Origin: Eutypa lata
Taxonomy: Eukaryota; Ascomycota; Sordariomycetes; Xylariales; Diatrypaceae
Direction of reading: 5' to 3'
Assembly (NCBI GenBank): GCA_022661535.1
Contig: JAKULF010000006.1
Coordinates: 3,591,001-3,655,000, forward strand
Length of the DNA stretch: 64,000 bases
The position numbers and the translations under genes are program-made. Shown piece after piece: positions 1-11,174 of the stretch. How positions within the stretch are numbered: the stretch's first letter is position 1; each line of letters starts with the position of its first letter. The notes under the pieces were generated by a model that made no database searches, had not been told where the DNA came from, and saw nothing but the letters and a program-made list of their open reading frames with translations.

Positions 1-3000
1 CGTTCAAGGGCCTTCTTTAGCGAGTAGAGCGGGGCAACCCGTCCCATTCGACGAATATCATCACTGCAGTCATCCCCCATCAACCCCGCTAAGATACCCG
101 ATATGTTTCATGCCCATTGGATTCTTCCGGATCGTGCATGCCCAGTGTTTACTATGAAGTAACCATGTAACCCCCAGCTTTTTATTCAAGACAGCCTATG
201 TAGGACAATCTATCAATATTCTATCGGATGCGACTTTACCCATCTATGTATGTACCTTTATCTAGTTATATGTGCGTGATGTCTTCATACATACTACTCT
301 AAGTCTGTTAGTTGGTTATCTGTTAGAGGTAAAAGCTGCAATTCACCCTGTAATATCCCCCTGTCCTAGTAGTGCCTACCAATTTCATCTTCATGTGCAC
401 TAGCTCGACTATGTATGGAGCACCTATTACTGAGACATAACCACTGATAACGAATGCGACAGGTGCATAATCTGGCCAATATTATCAGAGAACCGGACCA
501 GTTGATCCTACTCTTACTACTGTACGTACTTGTCAGCCAAGTCAGCCCCTCCTTTGAGGCTTGGACCCTGAGGACCCCAAATTGTGACGCCACTATTTCG
601 TATGGAGTTAGAGATAGACTGAACATACATACATCATTACGATGTGGCATTTGCAACAGTCCACACCGTCACGCCATGTGTTTAATCCATTGTTCTTTTG
701 CCCTTTGCCACCGATGGATTCTGCTGGCTGCTTACATACCTAGGTATATTGTCACTTGACGCATCATATCGAGTATACTGGCGTATGTAGGTAAGTGCAT
801 ATGTAAGACCACCTTCTGAGGTAAGGAGCCAAGCCATATGCACCAGAACAGAATAGTTAAGGGATATTAACTTTGTCCCAGTGAAACCAAAGTGTTCGAG
901 TCTTTATACCCGGATGCCAAGTCCTCGTCAATGTCTATCGCAGTCACGCTCCTTCCGCTAGTCTGACAACAGTGGAGAATGTAAATAGGCTGCCAGAGTG
1001 CCGGTTTACCCGTTCCGATTCTTTATTCCTGTCAAGACACACAGAAACGTGGGCAATTGTGACGTTGATAAAGTGTCATCAATCCGGCCGGTCCGTTGTG
1101 GCTTATCCTCAAAAGATGACCGAGTCCGCGGTGGTGGATCCACACCCGTCCGAAAGATCCTATAAGAAGACATCATCCTATTTTTTGTCCTAGAGCTAGG
1201 GAATCCAACCCATTGGCTCAGCTTCTAGTTATTGAATCATCTGCTGCCTACGTAACATCCAATTGGTCGGAATATCGTCTGTTGGACCAAATATGTACCT
1301 CGTAAGACACCAACATCATTCACGATGCTCCAACAAAATAGGGTATCACCAGTCTATCAACAAGTGCAAGAACAGAGGAATGCAGAGGCATTCAGATGAT
1401 TGTTACAACGCAACATCAATATTGGTTATTGGGTTTGCCAAGATCATTGCTTGGCATCATTGTCGAAGATTACTAAGCACGTATATCTTATATTAAACTT
1501 TGAAGAGAACCATTACTCCCCTTTTTGTATGAAGTATATAAGCTACAAACGCCATCTGCTAACATAGCTCATTTAGCGTCCTACTACTTCTTTCCTGGTA
1601 CGGAATCTCTCGGAATCATAAATCGTCAACAAGCCAGGTAAGTTAACAAAGAAATTATTATTTTTTGTAATCGGCTAGCAATTGCAAGCTAGAGTCTTGC
1701 AAAATTCCACCTTGATAGTCTCGGTCAACCGGTTCCCGCTCTGCTAGTAATTTTGATGGCCCCATCGGTAAACTACCAATACCGATACTCCGCCCGATTT
1801 CTCTCATCTTCGTAAAAAAAAAACATTCGGGGCATATCAATCCCGGTCCTAATTTGTCGGGGCGGGGATGGGCATCTACCTAAGTCATGGGATGCTTACA
1901 TACGGAATATTCGGTATTATAGACCAAAAATCCAGGAACCTACCAGCCCTACTGACTCGTAGTCAAGCGTACCTGCACCAGCCTTCTGCCCACGTGGTTA
2001 TCGCAAGGATCAACCTCCCTGAGATCTCTCTAGATCGCCGGTCAATGGATCTGGCATGAGTCGGACCACGTGCCCGGCCCTCCTGTCGCGGTTCGGTGTA
2101 GTAACTAAATTAACTACATATTATTGTATCTGAAGTTAAGGCAAGTAACTAACTACCTAGTCTAACAACATTTTTCTACAACATGACATATGGATATTTG
2201 GCCTGTGTGTAAGGTTGATGGAATGAAAATAAAAACTCTAACTAGGACACCGAGGTTTTAAAATGTCAGGCAAAGGGTACATAAGTCGTACAGCACTAAG
2301 GACATACCTGGTCACAATTGAATGCATTAAGTCTAAAAATTCTAGTCTGTATCATGACACTTCAAGTCTTATACGGAGTGATCAAACGCTAAAAGCCCTT
2401 ATTCGACTACATGCTTCTAGATGCATACCCAATAACTATGTAGATATATCTCTTCTTGCTGTCAAGGGTTATCGTGCTATAGCGTAGGGTATGTTGTACT
2501 TGGTAGCATAATATATACTTGAAACCCCCATGTGCACAAACAAAGCGTTTCATTTGTATATAGTCTCTGAATTCGGCTATAAACACCTGTCAGGGTTACA
2601 GCATCTAGTAGGGTGCAGTTACACAAACTTAGGCTATACTATAACTTCAAACAGCCACCCACCTATGTCTAACTAACTCCCTTTCTAATAGTCCGTCATA
2701 AGCCCAATATCACATCATAGGAGTAACAGTTAGCTTATGATGATATTAGTCGAATAGTAGTGCACTAAGCCATACATCAACTTTATACGTCGAATAGTCC
2801 TAATAGCATAAAGCCTCTCAAATACATAATTATACGTTACATCAATACTACAACAAGCGTCCACGATGGCAATCATCAACGAGAAACCCAATTATCATTG
2901 TATATTAACCGTGGGATAATGTAACAACCAAGCTCAAATGAAATTTATAAATGTGCCAAGGCTGTACAGGAGACCGCATCAGAGCTGTAATATTGTCTAG

Positions 3001-3593
3001 CTATATACTTAATTTAGGAGGCGTATGAGGGTACGAAAGGTTCCTTAGCAAAGAACAAGGGCGAATACCGCCATTCCTACTAGGAAGATGGCGAATTGTA
3101 TACTTTACAAACAAACAACTTAATCGATACAACTTATACGCGGTGTCTAGGGAAACAACAGTGGCGGTTATTCCTCAGGAAAGTATTCATGCATGCTCTT
3201 ATTATAGACTTAGATGCGGAATCATAACAATGAAAAACAGAATCTGCCGTAACAAGATTCAAGTACTACAATCGAGTATCCCCATAAATGTGACGATATA
3301 ACCAGCGTTTAGCTAATTACTAATGCGCACCTCAAATGCATTGGTGGTTCGTTACTTATCGCCGAAGGATCGCGAGCTAAACTCCTCAGAAAGGTATTGG
3401 GGGTGGTTCCCATTTGTCAGCCCAAAATAGGGATAAGGGGACGGAGAACAACGACTTCGTCGAGGGGAATAGTTATAAATCTAGATGTCTATTGCATGAA
3501 AGGGCTAGAAGCGCATTTACAGAATCAATACTTTCAAATCACACCCACACACACACTCTCTCTCTCTCTCTCTCTCTCAAGACCACCTCCAAA
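1..3593. other. Intergenic, no gene recognised
   Basis: AT-rich, with scattered short open frames of under 105 codons, none of which shows a recognisable motif, signal peptide or coding-like composition. No tRNA, terminal repeats or long internal duplication were seen. The last 200 bases form the promoter and 5' leader of the NmrA-like gene, including a CA/CT microsatellite just before its ATG. Confidence 0.6.
3556..3578. repeat. CT dinucleotide microsatellite in the 5' leader of the NmrA-like gene
   Basis: An uninterrupted (CT) run follows a short CA run and ends 15 bases before the ATG at 3594. Pyrimidine-rich leaders next to the start are common in filamentous fungi. A slip-prone tract here could vary leader length between strains. 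Confidence 0.85.
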
Positions 3594-4798
3594 ATGTCCA
3601 AACACAACAACGACAACAACAAAAACATCCTCGCCATATTCGGCGCCACAGGCCACCAAGGCAGCTCCATCATCCACTACGTGCAAAACGACGCCACACT
3701 CTCGCAGAAATACCCCATCATCCGCGCCATCACGCGGGACGTCAACTCGGACCAAGCCAAGCAGCTCACGTTGTCGAACAACAACAGCCATGTCAAAATC
3801 GAAGTCGTGCGCGGCGACGCGCAAGACAGCACCTCCCTCGCCGCGGCGCTAGCAGGCGCCCACACCGTCTTCGCCATGACGACGCCGGACTTCGGGCCCG
3901 ACGCCGTGGGCGCCGAGTACGCGCGCGCCCAGGCGATCGCCGACGCGGCCGTGTCGCAGGGCGTCGAGTACCTCGTCTTCAGCACCCTGCCGGCGGTGGG
4001 GGAGATCTCGGGCGGGAAGTATGCGCGCGTTACGCCGTTTGATGCGAAGGCGAAGGCGGAGAGGTATATACGGGGTTTGCCCATCAGGAGCGCGTTCGTG
4101 AGTAACCCCCTCCCCCCCCCCCCTTTTCTATGATTTTGTTTCTTTGGATTTGTGGTTGTTATAATTTCAGTGGTCGGACGTAACTAGTATCACGTAAGGG
4201 GGTCACCTAACTAGGTGTGAAGAAGAAAAAAAGAACTACTACTCCTAAATAACTCCTACCCATCGCTAGATATCTATGTAGGAGGTTGATTCGCTAACTC
4301 TCGGTGCTGCAGTACGCAGGAGGGTGGTTCATGGAGAATTTCGAGGCCCAGACATTCCTGGCCCCGAAGCTAGACGCCGATGGCACCACATGGGTCATGT
4401 CTCGCAACAGCTCGCCCCAAACTAAAATGCCCCTCGTCGACGCCATCGGGGACACGGGTAAGTTCGTCGGTGCGATCTTAGCCGAGCCGGACAAGTACGA
4501 GGGTAAGACGTTCACGGGTGCCGTGGCGTTGTACACTCTAGAGGAGGTGGCGGCTATCTTGTCCAAGGCTACGGGCAAGAATGTCGTCTACAGGCAGATC
4601 TCGACCGAGGACTTCAAGAAGGCCCTGCCGCCTGGTCTTCTTGGTGATATCTTTGTGGACGCGTATAGTTTTCAGGATGAGTACGGCTATTTTGGCCCGG
4701 GTACCGAGGAGTCGGTAGCGTGGGCTCTTGAGAATGCCAGGGGCAGGCTCACGACTTTGGAGGAGTACTTTGAGGCGCATCCTTTAAGGCTTGAATGA
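3594..4798 (+). CDS. NmrA-like family NAD(P)-binding protein
   Basis: Two exons, 3594-4097 and 4313-4798, joined in phase 0 across a 215-nt GTGAGT...CAG intron, encode 329 residues. The N-terminus holds a Rossmann dinucleotide-binding loop, GATGHQG, at about residues 16-22, followed by an alternating beta/alpha pattern with the conserved acidic stretch GDAQD. Exon 2 carries the family's usual substrate-side region (YAGGWFMENF). This composition and length fit NmrA/HSCARG-like atypical short-chain dehydrogenases, which bind NAD(P) and often act as redox sensors or regulators rather than enzymes. The ATG at 3594 was chosen because it lies just before the Rossmann strand; the frame is open upstream but runs into the microsatellite. 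The first exon is strongly GC-rich. Family assignment is secure; the specific role (nitrogen regulator or oxidoreductase) is not. Confidence 0.9.
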
Positions 4799-7459
4799 AT
4801 GGATGAATCTAGGTGGATGTTAAATAATATAGGGGAATAACTATATATTGCAGTTGTTCTCGTTACATTTATATACCGGTCCAGGTTTAAACACATTGTT
4901 GTAGCAACGTAGACTCACAAGGAAGCCGAGGAGCTTCTTAAGGTGTAACGAAAAAGTTAGGCTCCCTGGGCACAGTATACCGAACGAGGTTGTGACTAGC
5001 TACATGCAGCTATCCTCTAAGATAAACCATCCTCACGAGATTGAAAACATCCACTTAATAATCCTCTACATCTTTAGGTGACAGGAACAGTACTGTATAA
5101 AATACCTGCTACCAGTATTTCACATCCTGTTACTTTAGATTAATATATGTATGTTAGAAGATCTATCAATGTCTACTTGCGAACGTGGTATACATCGTCA
5201 TAACATGAAATGAGTATAGCAAAGACCCGTTCCAAGTTTAATATCTTTCTAGCTATATAAACGTCATGTGGTTAGAATTATGTGGTCCGCATTCCAATTG
5301 TTCCTGAGTTCACAAAGTAACGAAGCATCAAGAAGGGATTTCCTAAAAGTCCTTTCTCGAACCACAACTCATCGTGGGGGGATTTGAACTTGATTCTTGC
5401 AAGGACGGAGGCAGAAGGAGGTAAGGGAGGAAGAGATCTAAGGGACGTATTAGGGCCGGCATCCCAACAACAACCGCATGACGGGCCAGAGAGACTATGC
5501 GGACCTTGGTCTCCTCAAGGGCCTTCGGGTCTGACACCGCTGCCACTCCCATTACCATCATCACCTCTAAACTCATACTCCCAAGGGTCATGCGGTTTGT
5601 GGCCGGAACACTGAGTATAAGTGCGGATATCCTTTTCTAATGGATGGTTAGAACGCTGTGGAATCTGAATAATCTGCAAATAACGTTACCTGTAGCGAGA
5701 TAATCACACACCTTGGATTATTCCACTTGTATTATTCAAATCCGGTATTCTAATCAGGACTTAGTTTTGCCTGGAGCTTAAGGACTATTACCGTAGTTTG
5801 TCGGGTAGCCTACCCATCTCGGCTACTGCATTCTACCACCAAAAGTACCCGAATTCCGACGACCTTGTTGAGCTGGAGGAGCTGCATTGTTTCTCCAGTC
5901 AGATGAACTAGGACCGCGCGGATCGCCATTCTGACCGAATCGTTGACCCTGATTTTGGCGAAACCGCTACTTATCTCGTTGCTGGAATCGTTAATCCTCA
6001 CGCTGTTGGTTGGACCACTGAGCCTGTGCACTCACTGGATAGGTTTGCATCGGGTACATCTACTGAGGGGGTTGATACACTTGACCATCGTATTAAGTGT
6101 CAGGGGTAGGTGCATATCGTGGAGTTTTTGCACATGAGGTCACAGGGGTTTGAGCTGGTTGACCCCCTTGCACAATCGGTATGATTTCCGATTTTTCATT
6201 CCCCTGATCATCCTGACTTCTCGGAAGATGTTATTTCCTTTCTTCTTTGCACCACCGGTGATGTAGCAGCCTGGGTGAGATTTCTGAAGGTCAAAGCCGG
6301 AGTGGTCGCTGATATTGCGGTACAAGGCGGCTTGGCTGATTGTGTATATAAATAAGCCGATATTCATCCCACTCTGTGTAGTAATTGGTAGCTGTTACCT
6401 TAGTCAATCAAGCTCATTATCTCTGTATTCCCGCGGTGTGGCTGTTCACAGTGCATCTCCTTTCGGTTTCACTTAGGTAGGTTGGGGTTAGGTGCTCAAT
6501 GAGCGTCCGTGAGCAAGTAAGGCATCAGGGGCTAGCTGGCGGCAAGGCCTAAAATAAGTGCGGTCGAGGGTGGTGGTGTTGTCACGGCTCTTCCTGTGCT
6601 CGAGTGGCTGTCAAGGTCGATGACGGCTAATGATAGGGAAGATTCTTCCCGCTCGGGCCAGTCAAGAAGTCTAGGAAGACGGAGCTAATCGAGAAAGTCT
6701 AGATGATCGGGGAGATTGGTGTGACGGTAAAGGTATGATGATAGCAGCGGATCTATGAATCTTCACGAAAAAAGTGAAATTTTTGAATTGGGGAGAGGAA
6801 GACATCTACGGAGTGGCCTGTATTCAATTGAGTTCTATATATAAGCAGTACCTCCAATAATGCTATGCGTCGCATGGGCAATCACTCTTAGCCATATAAT
6901 TTATTCCCATTGTATTATCACCATCTGCACCTGCTCTGACAATCTGCAAAGTCAGAAGCTAATATCAGTAGCTGGAAACCCTATTCAAGTTTCCATGTTC
7001 CATATGTTCCTTCTAAAGCATAACACGTTCAAAGCGCATGGCTATAGAATTCGCATCTATAAAAAAAAAACCCTTGCCTCCGAAGGCGCGAAGCGTAAGT
7101 TTTTACCCAGCAACCTAATTCTTCTGACTACAATCTAGGCCCAACTTTAAACCGCCGGCTTCTCTATAACTACCTATGGAAGGGTTTACTCGGGAAAGAA
7201 AAAAAAAGGAAAAAACAGGCAGGTAGGTCGTTTGCGATACCATTGCTACTCGGAAAAAGCTTTCAGGTAGAAACAACGTGTAATCCGTTTCTCGAAGCAT
7301 ATCCAACCCCACATCATTTAAACATTATACAAGCAAGGAGTAAAGGGTAGTAGTAGTAGCCTATATCCACCTCACCCGCCCACGGCACTGCAATTATCTA
7401 TGACAAATTTCTAGGCTCGCCACCGACCCTCTCATTGTTCCACAAGCAATCTACCAACC
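4799..7459. other. Intergenic with one weak relic (5.8-6.35 kb)
   Basis: Mostly AT-rich spacer. The only structure noticed is a Gln/Arg/Pro-rich but stop-interrupted minus-strand frame around 5814-6350, described separately. No RNA gene, repeat array or intact coding region was recognised. Confidence 0.5.
5814..6350 (-). pseudogene. Possible decayed Gln/Pro/Arg-rich coding relic
   Basis: In one minus-strand frame the translation is strikingly rich in Gln, Asn, Arg, Gly and Pro (for example SAQAQWSNQQ, FRQNQGQRFGQNGDPRGP, APPAQQGRRNSGTFGGRMQ). It is interrupted by seven in-frame stops, at 5823, 5967, 5991, 6060, 6093, 6231 and 6291 (lowest base of each). Seven stops in about 160 codons is close to what a random frame gives, so the stop count is no evidence of a gene; the case rests only on composition. 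If real, it could be a gag-like or RNA-binding low-complexity segment whose CAA/CAG/CGA codons decayed by C-to-T change. No start, domain or partner gene is visible. Confidence 0.25.
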
Positions 7460-8230
7460 ATGGCAGCCATGGATGCCCCGACTGCCGAGGCAGGGTATAT
7501 GGCGGGGATATGCGGTTCGACCGGAGAATCGACGCTATATACATCGACCAGGCGCCTTTTTTTGCGAATCTTTAACTTCGACGAGGAACACGTCGAGCAT
7601 GTGGCCTGCCGAACCGAGGAAAGTATCCACGGTCGTCCGCGACCATCCGGATATTCCACTAAGCATAGATGGCGGACTCATGACGGATGAGTACGGCGGG
7701 AATATGCAGCTGGCCAAGTGGGCAGTCCAGCGCATCGCCCAGCGCAGGACGTGTTCGATGGTCATGGTCCCACCTGTCGATGCACATGGCCCACCAGGAC
7801 GCCTGCGCTTCGGGCTTCTTCGGGCTGTTCGCCGAGGAGACGACGGTCCATATCGAGCTGGGGGACACTAGACGGCTCAAGGCACTGCTTGCCGCCTTCA
7901 AAAAAATCCCACAGCCCGGAAGAGGGGATGAAGCTGCGCGCGTACCTTTCGGATGGGCAAGCACTTTGGGAGGACATATCTACGTTTCTTTCGTGTGTCA
8001 AGACCAGGTGGCTCAAAGCGAATGATGTTTTCCCGCGGGGCTTCAACCTGGAACCCCCTCACCCTTCAGTACGAGGGAACTCCAAAAGCCAGGAAATTGT
8101 TGCAACGGCTCCCACACTTCACCTTTGTCGTCGCCGTTCACCTCTGCAAGTACAACCACCCGGGGGAGAATAGCCACGCGGGAGCGGACACTATCGACAG
8201 AAACAGCGATGTAGCGGAACCATTCGAGTT
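7460..8230 (+). pseudogene. Frame-broken coding region, family not recognised
   Basis: This GC-rich island in AT-rich spacer reads as plausible protein only if the frame changes several times. Coding-like stretches are: residues near 7540-7610 (RIFNFDEEHVEHVA), 7640-7780 in a second frame (SIDGGLMTDEYGGNMQLAKW, then CSMVMVPPVDAH), 7790-7900 in a third frame (SGFFGLFAEETTVHIELGD, then RLKALLAAFKKIP), 7920-8030 in a fourth segment (GMKLRAYLSDGQALWEDIS) and 8040-8140 in a fifth. No GT-AG intron pairs were found that join them, so a pseudogene with indels fits best. Alternatives are a real gene with sequencing errors or unusual introns. I do not recognise the family. Confidence 0.4.
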
Positions 8231-9069
8231 ACTATCGCCCTTTCCGTGAGGATCTCGAAGACCAGAAGCCGCGAGGCTGCACGGGATGTGGTAAAGGGGG
8301 AGGGGGGGACCCGAGTGACAAAACATTGCCAAGATGGAACGGATAGGGAGTGATTCAGGTATTAGACCCAAGGGATGTTCGACTGAAAAGTTATCTCGGC
8401 CTGTATTAGTTCCTACATTTCTTGATTATGTGTTTCTTATTCACAGTCTCAGAGGCTTGAGATAATTCTATTCTCTAGGATCTTCCGGTAAAAGTACGGC
8501 GTCCAAATGTTATTACTTTGAACGCTTATTATGGCTTATATTCCTACATACTACTTGTATTTAAATGATACTAGGATAGGAGAACAAAGTCAGTTACAAA
8601 TAGTCTTTCTCTTATTCACCTCTACATACTAATTATCGTATCTTCCGGTATATTTTATGGGCTAGTGCTGCTGGTGGCAAGATCCATCCATTGTGCTATG
8701 TAAGTAGGTATATGTATAAGTAGTCTCCGCGAGTCCATGACCAGACTGTCACTTAGACTTTACAACATCAATACACGAGATTCGTTTGTTTTGCAGTCAC
8801 TACTGTTGATACATGTATAATAAGCATCGTATTAGGATCAAACCTAGAGCAAGGCTGGGCTACGAGGACTATGATGATGCGTTCTACTCGAACCCTCTCC
8901 CACCTTCCAAGCTATTTTTGATCTAGCCTAGGTACAAAATTTACTCATATTCTATCCCATTAGACCCACCTAGATAAATATGCCCTAAGCCATGTGAATG
9001 AAAAAAAAGGAAGAAAGAAAGAAAAAAAAAGGCAGGGAGGAGGGGGTTATCGTCACGTACCCATCCTTC
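8231..9069. other. Intergenic, nothing recognised
   Basis: AT-rich spacer between the decayed coding island and the 3' end of the duplicated-module gene. A poly-purine tract (about 9000-9050) lies just downstream of that gene's stop codon. No gene or repeat array was seen. Confidence 0.55.
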
Positions 9070-10605
9070 TTATCTTGCCTTATTCCGCTTGGGACGCTGC
9101 TGTCTTTTGGAGATTCCCGAGGGTCGCGAGGCGGACGTCGAAGTTTTACCAGCCGCGGTCCTCCTCCGCTTCGACTGGGGGGCGCCGTCGTTGGACAGGC
9201 CCTCAGGAACAACAGGAGTGTGCACATCAGCCTTCGTGGCGGACTCTGCTTCTTGTAAGCGTTTGCTCCTTCGTGGGGTAACAGGGGCAGGCTGGGTTGT
9301 TGGTAGGTCTGGAATACTGGGTTCGGACACGTTCATCCGTTGTTGAGAGCTGGTACCCTTTTTCTTGGGGGCAGCCTTGGACACCCTAGACGCATGAACT
9401 GGCATGAGCGGCGCGGTATCTCCTGGTCGAGCACCTTCTTCCACCTCCTGGGACGGCAGTTGTTTCTTGCCTCGGCGCCGCTTTTGCACCGCTGGACGGC
9501 GTGGTGCCAACTCTTCTTCCTCGGCATTATCATTTGGTAAGGGGGCAAGATGAAGGGCATCGTCGGCAGGATCTTGCAGCGGCTCGTTCGGGATATTAAT
9601 TTCCGGTTGGTTTGGCTCGTGAGGCCTCTCGTCAGGCGGAGAAGACGCGAATGGATTCCGGCCCGGAGGCGCTGGGGCGGCACCAGCGAGCTCGTCAGCC
9701 TCAAGCGGAGGCTCTTGAGCACGTGCAATATCATAGTCGCGCATCTCCTCGTCAAGCATATCCTTGAGAGGCTGCTCGTGCTTCCACGACATTCCGGGCA
9801 ATATGCCCCATTTCCGATTCCAGATACCTCTCTTGATCCATGTGCTCTTTACTGTATTATAGGTCCTGGTATTTATATCAGCGGGATCTGGAACCACGGC
9901 TCCATTACCGCTGCTCGATTCATCTCGGATTCGTTCTCCCTCCTTCAATATCTGGTAAACAAACTGATGTAATGGGCGCGACGCTTCGCGTTCGTGCTCC
10001 CGCACAGCCCGCCGTTCTTCCGTCCGACGCGTCTCTTGATTAGTCCTCGGCCGTCTTTCTTCTCGCTCTGCGCTCTTCGTAGAAAAGATGGAAAAAGGAT
10101 TTGAGGCCTTTGCCTCTGCCTCTGCCTCTGACTCGGACCTCGATTCAGACCCAGGCTTGAGCGGCTCCTCGTGCCTCCACCTCCAAGGATGCGCGTCGCT
10201 CCAATCCTCGTTCCAGATGCCCTGTTCGATCCAGCGTTTTTTGACAATCTCCTTTGAGAGTGTGACAAAGTCTATACCAATTGGTACGCGGCGTGTTCCA
10301 TTTTTCAGTCCTTCCCTGATCTGCTCTCTTTCTTCTCTCGTGTGGGCTTTGAATTGGTCGTAAGGATATGATGAACAATACTCCTGCTCCAGCCGGAATT
10401 TGTGCTCCTCGCGACGGAGCTCTTCGTCGTTTAGAGGGTCAGGACTCGCAGATCGAGTCGGGGTACCTGACTGGTGAGATCTATAGGAGGGTGGAGAGTT
10501 GCTGAACCGGCTTCTCGCACGATCGAGTCGCTGCGGGTCGTCTAGCAGAGCTGCTAACGCGCTATCCGCTCTCAACAGCCCATCGCCTCGAATTGAATCG
10601 GCCAT
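9070..10605 (-). CDS. Charged 511-aa protein with a duplicated W-x-R/Q-G-I-W-N module
   Basis: A single uninterrupted frame of 511 codons starts at the ATG at 10605. Two copies of one module are visible, at about residues 83-149 and 213-281. Each has a helical E/R-rich segment, then WI-E/K-x-GIWN-x-x-W, then W-R/K-HE-x-PLK. Copy 1 is followed by NPF at 169-171 and copy 2 by NPF at 317-319, so the duplicated unit may include this tripeptide. The C-terminal 200 residues are low-complexity, with basic clusters (KRRRGKKQ near 375, RRSKRL near 445, KRRRTA near 480, RPKRNKAR at the end) resembling nuclear localisation or AT-hook-like DNA contacts. I do not recognise a named family. A nuclear, chromatin- or DNA-associated role is inferred from composition only. 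Confidence 0.85.
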   Translation of the reverse strand: MADSIRGDGLLRADSALAALLDDPQRLDRARSRFSNSPPSYRSHQSGTPTRSASPDPLNDEELRREEHKFRLEQEYCSSYPYDQFKAHTREEREQIREGLKNGTRRVPIGIDFVTLSKEIVKKRWIEQGIWNEDWSDAHPWRWRHEEPLKPGSESRSESEAEAEAKASNPFSIFSTKSAEREERRPRTNQETRRTEERRAVREHEREASRPLHQFVYQILKEGERIRDESSSGNGAVVPDPADINTRTYNTVKSTWIKRGIWNRKWGILPGMSWKHEQPLKDMLDEEMRDYDIARAQEPPLEADELAGAAPAPPGRNPFASSPPDERPHEPNQPEINIPNEPLQDPADDALHLAPLPNDNAEEEELAPRRPAVQKRRRGKKQLPSQEVEEGARPGDTAPLMPVHASRVSKAAPKKKGTSSQQRMNVSEPSIPDLPTTQPAPVTPRRSKRLQEAESATKADVHTPVVPEGLSNDGAPQSKRRRTAAGKTSTSASRPSGISKRQQRPKRNKAR

Positions 10606-11174
10606 AAGGAAGGTTAGAGCGCGTAGTAGTGGAAGTGGGAGGTTGAAGAAAAAAAAAAGAAGATCGAGACGAGATAAAATGACCAGGACGTGGAGGAAAA
10701 CAACGATGGGATTTACAAATAGGTAAGTAACTATGTATCTGAGGAATCTCTTTTCTCGCGTGCCAGCCGTGCCAAACTGTGACGGAGGAGGGGCTGGGGG
10801 GCCGTGTTTGTAATTTTGGGATGTTGGCGCTAATTATGCAGTTGGTGCTAGGCGGCGTAACGACTGCACGTACCTATGTATGTAGGTATTATTAGTTACA
10901 CCACGAAGTACCAAGTTGGTGCTAAAACAATTGACACCTTTCTCTACACTGTACCTAATACATAATGCTTTCGTTAAAGGAGATAAATATTAATTGTTAA
11001 GACAATATAAAATGTAAATGATATCATTATTATATAGCTGCAAATAGAATAATCCGTGGTTATCCTCGATTAACCACGGATGATTCGAATTTCAAATTTA
11101 CAAGACCATGTCATTTAATTTGGCAACGACTTGACTACCTAACTACTTACTTAACTACCTACCTACCTGTAACC
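10606..11174. other. Intergenic with AT-rich core and long hairpin
   Basis: Promoter region of the leftward duplicated-module gene, then an AT-rich stretch (10970-11110) carrying the inverted repeat described separately. Clusters of TACCTA/ACTACC words occur at 11130-11170. No RNA gene was recognised. Confidence 0.5.
11041..11094. repeat. Inverted repeat (hairpin), 11-bp perfect stem core
   Basis: ATCCGTGGTTA at 11052-11062 and its exact reverse complement at 11071-11081 enclose an 8-base loop. Outward, the pairing continues imperfectly (AAAT-GAAT-x against x-ATTC-ATTT, with one gap and two mismatches) to about 11041 and 11094. It could be a cruciform-forming promoter element, the end of a small mobile element or a transcribed hairpin. 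Confidence 0.7.

Noticed and set aside
5356..5400. GGGGGGATTTGAACTT resembling the 3' part of a minus-strand tRNA
   Set aside because: The T stem has no complementary partner and no acceptor or D arm is found.
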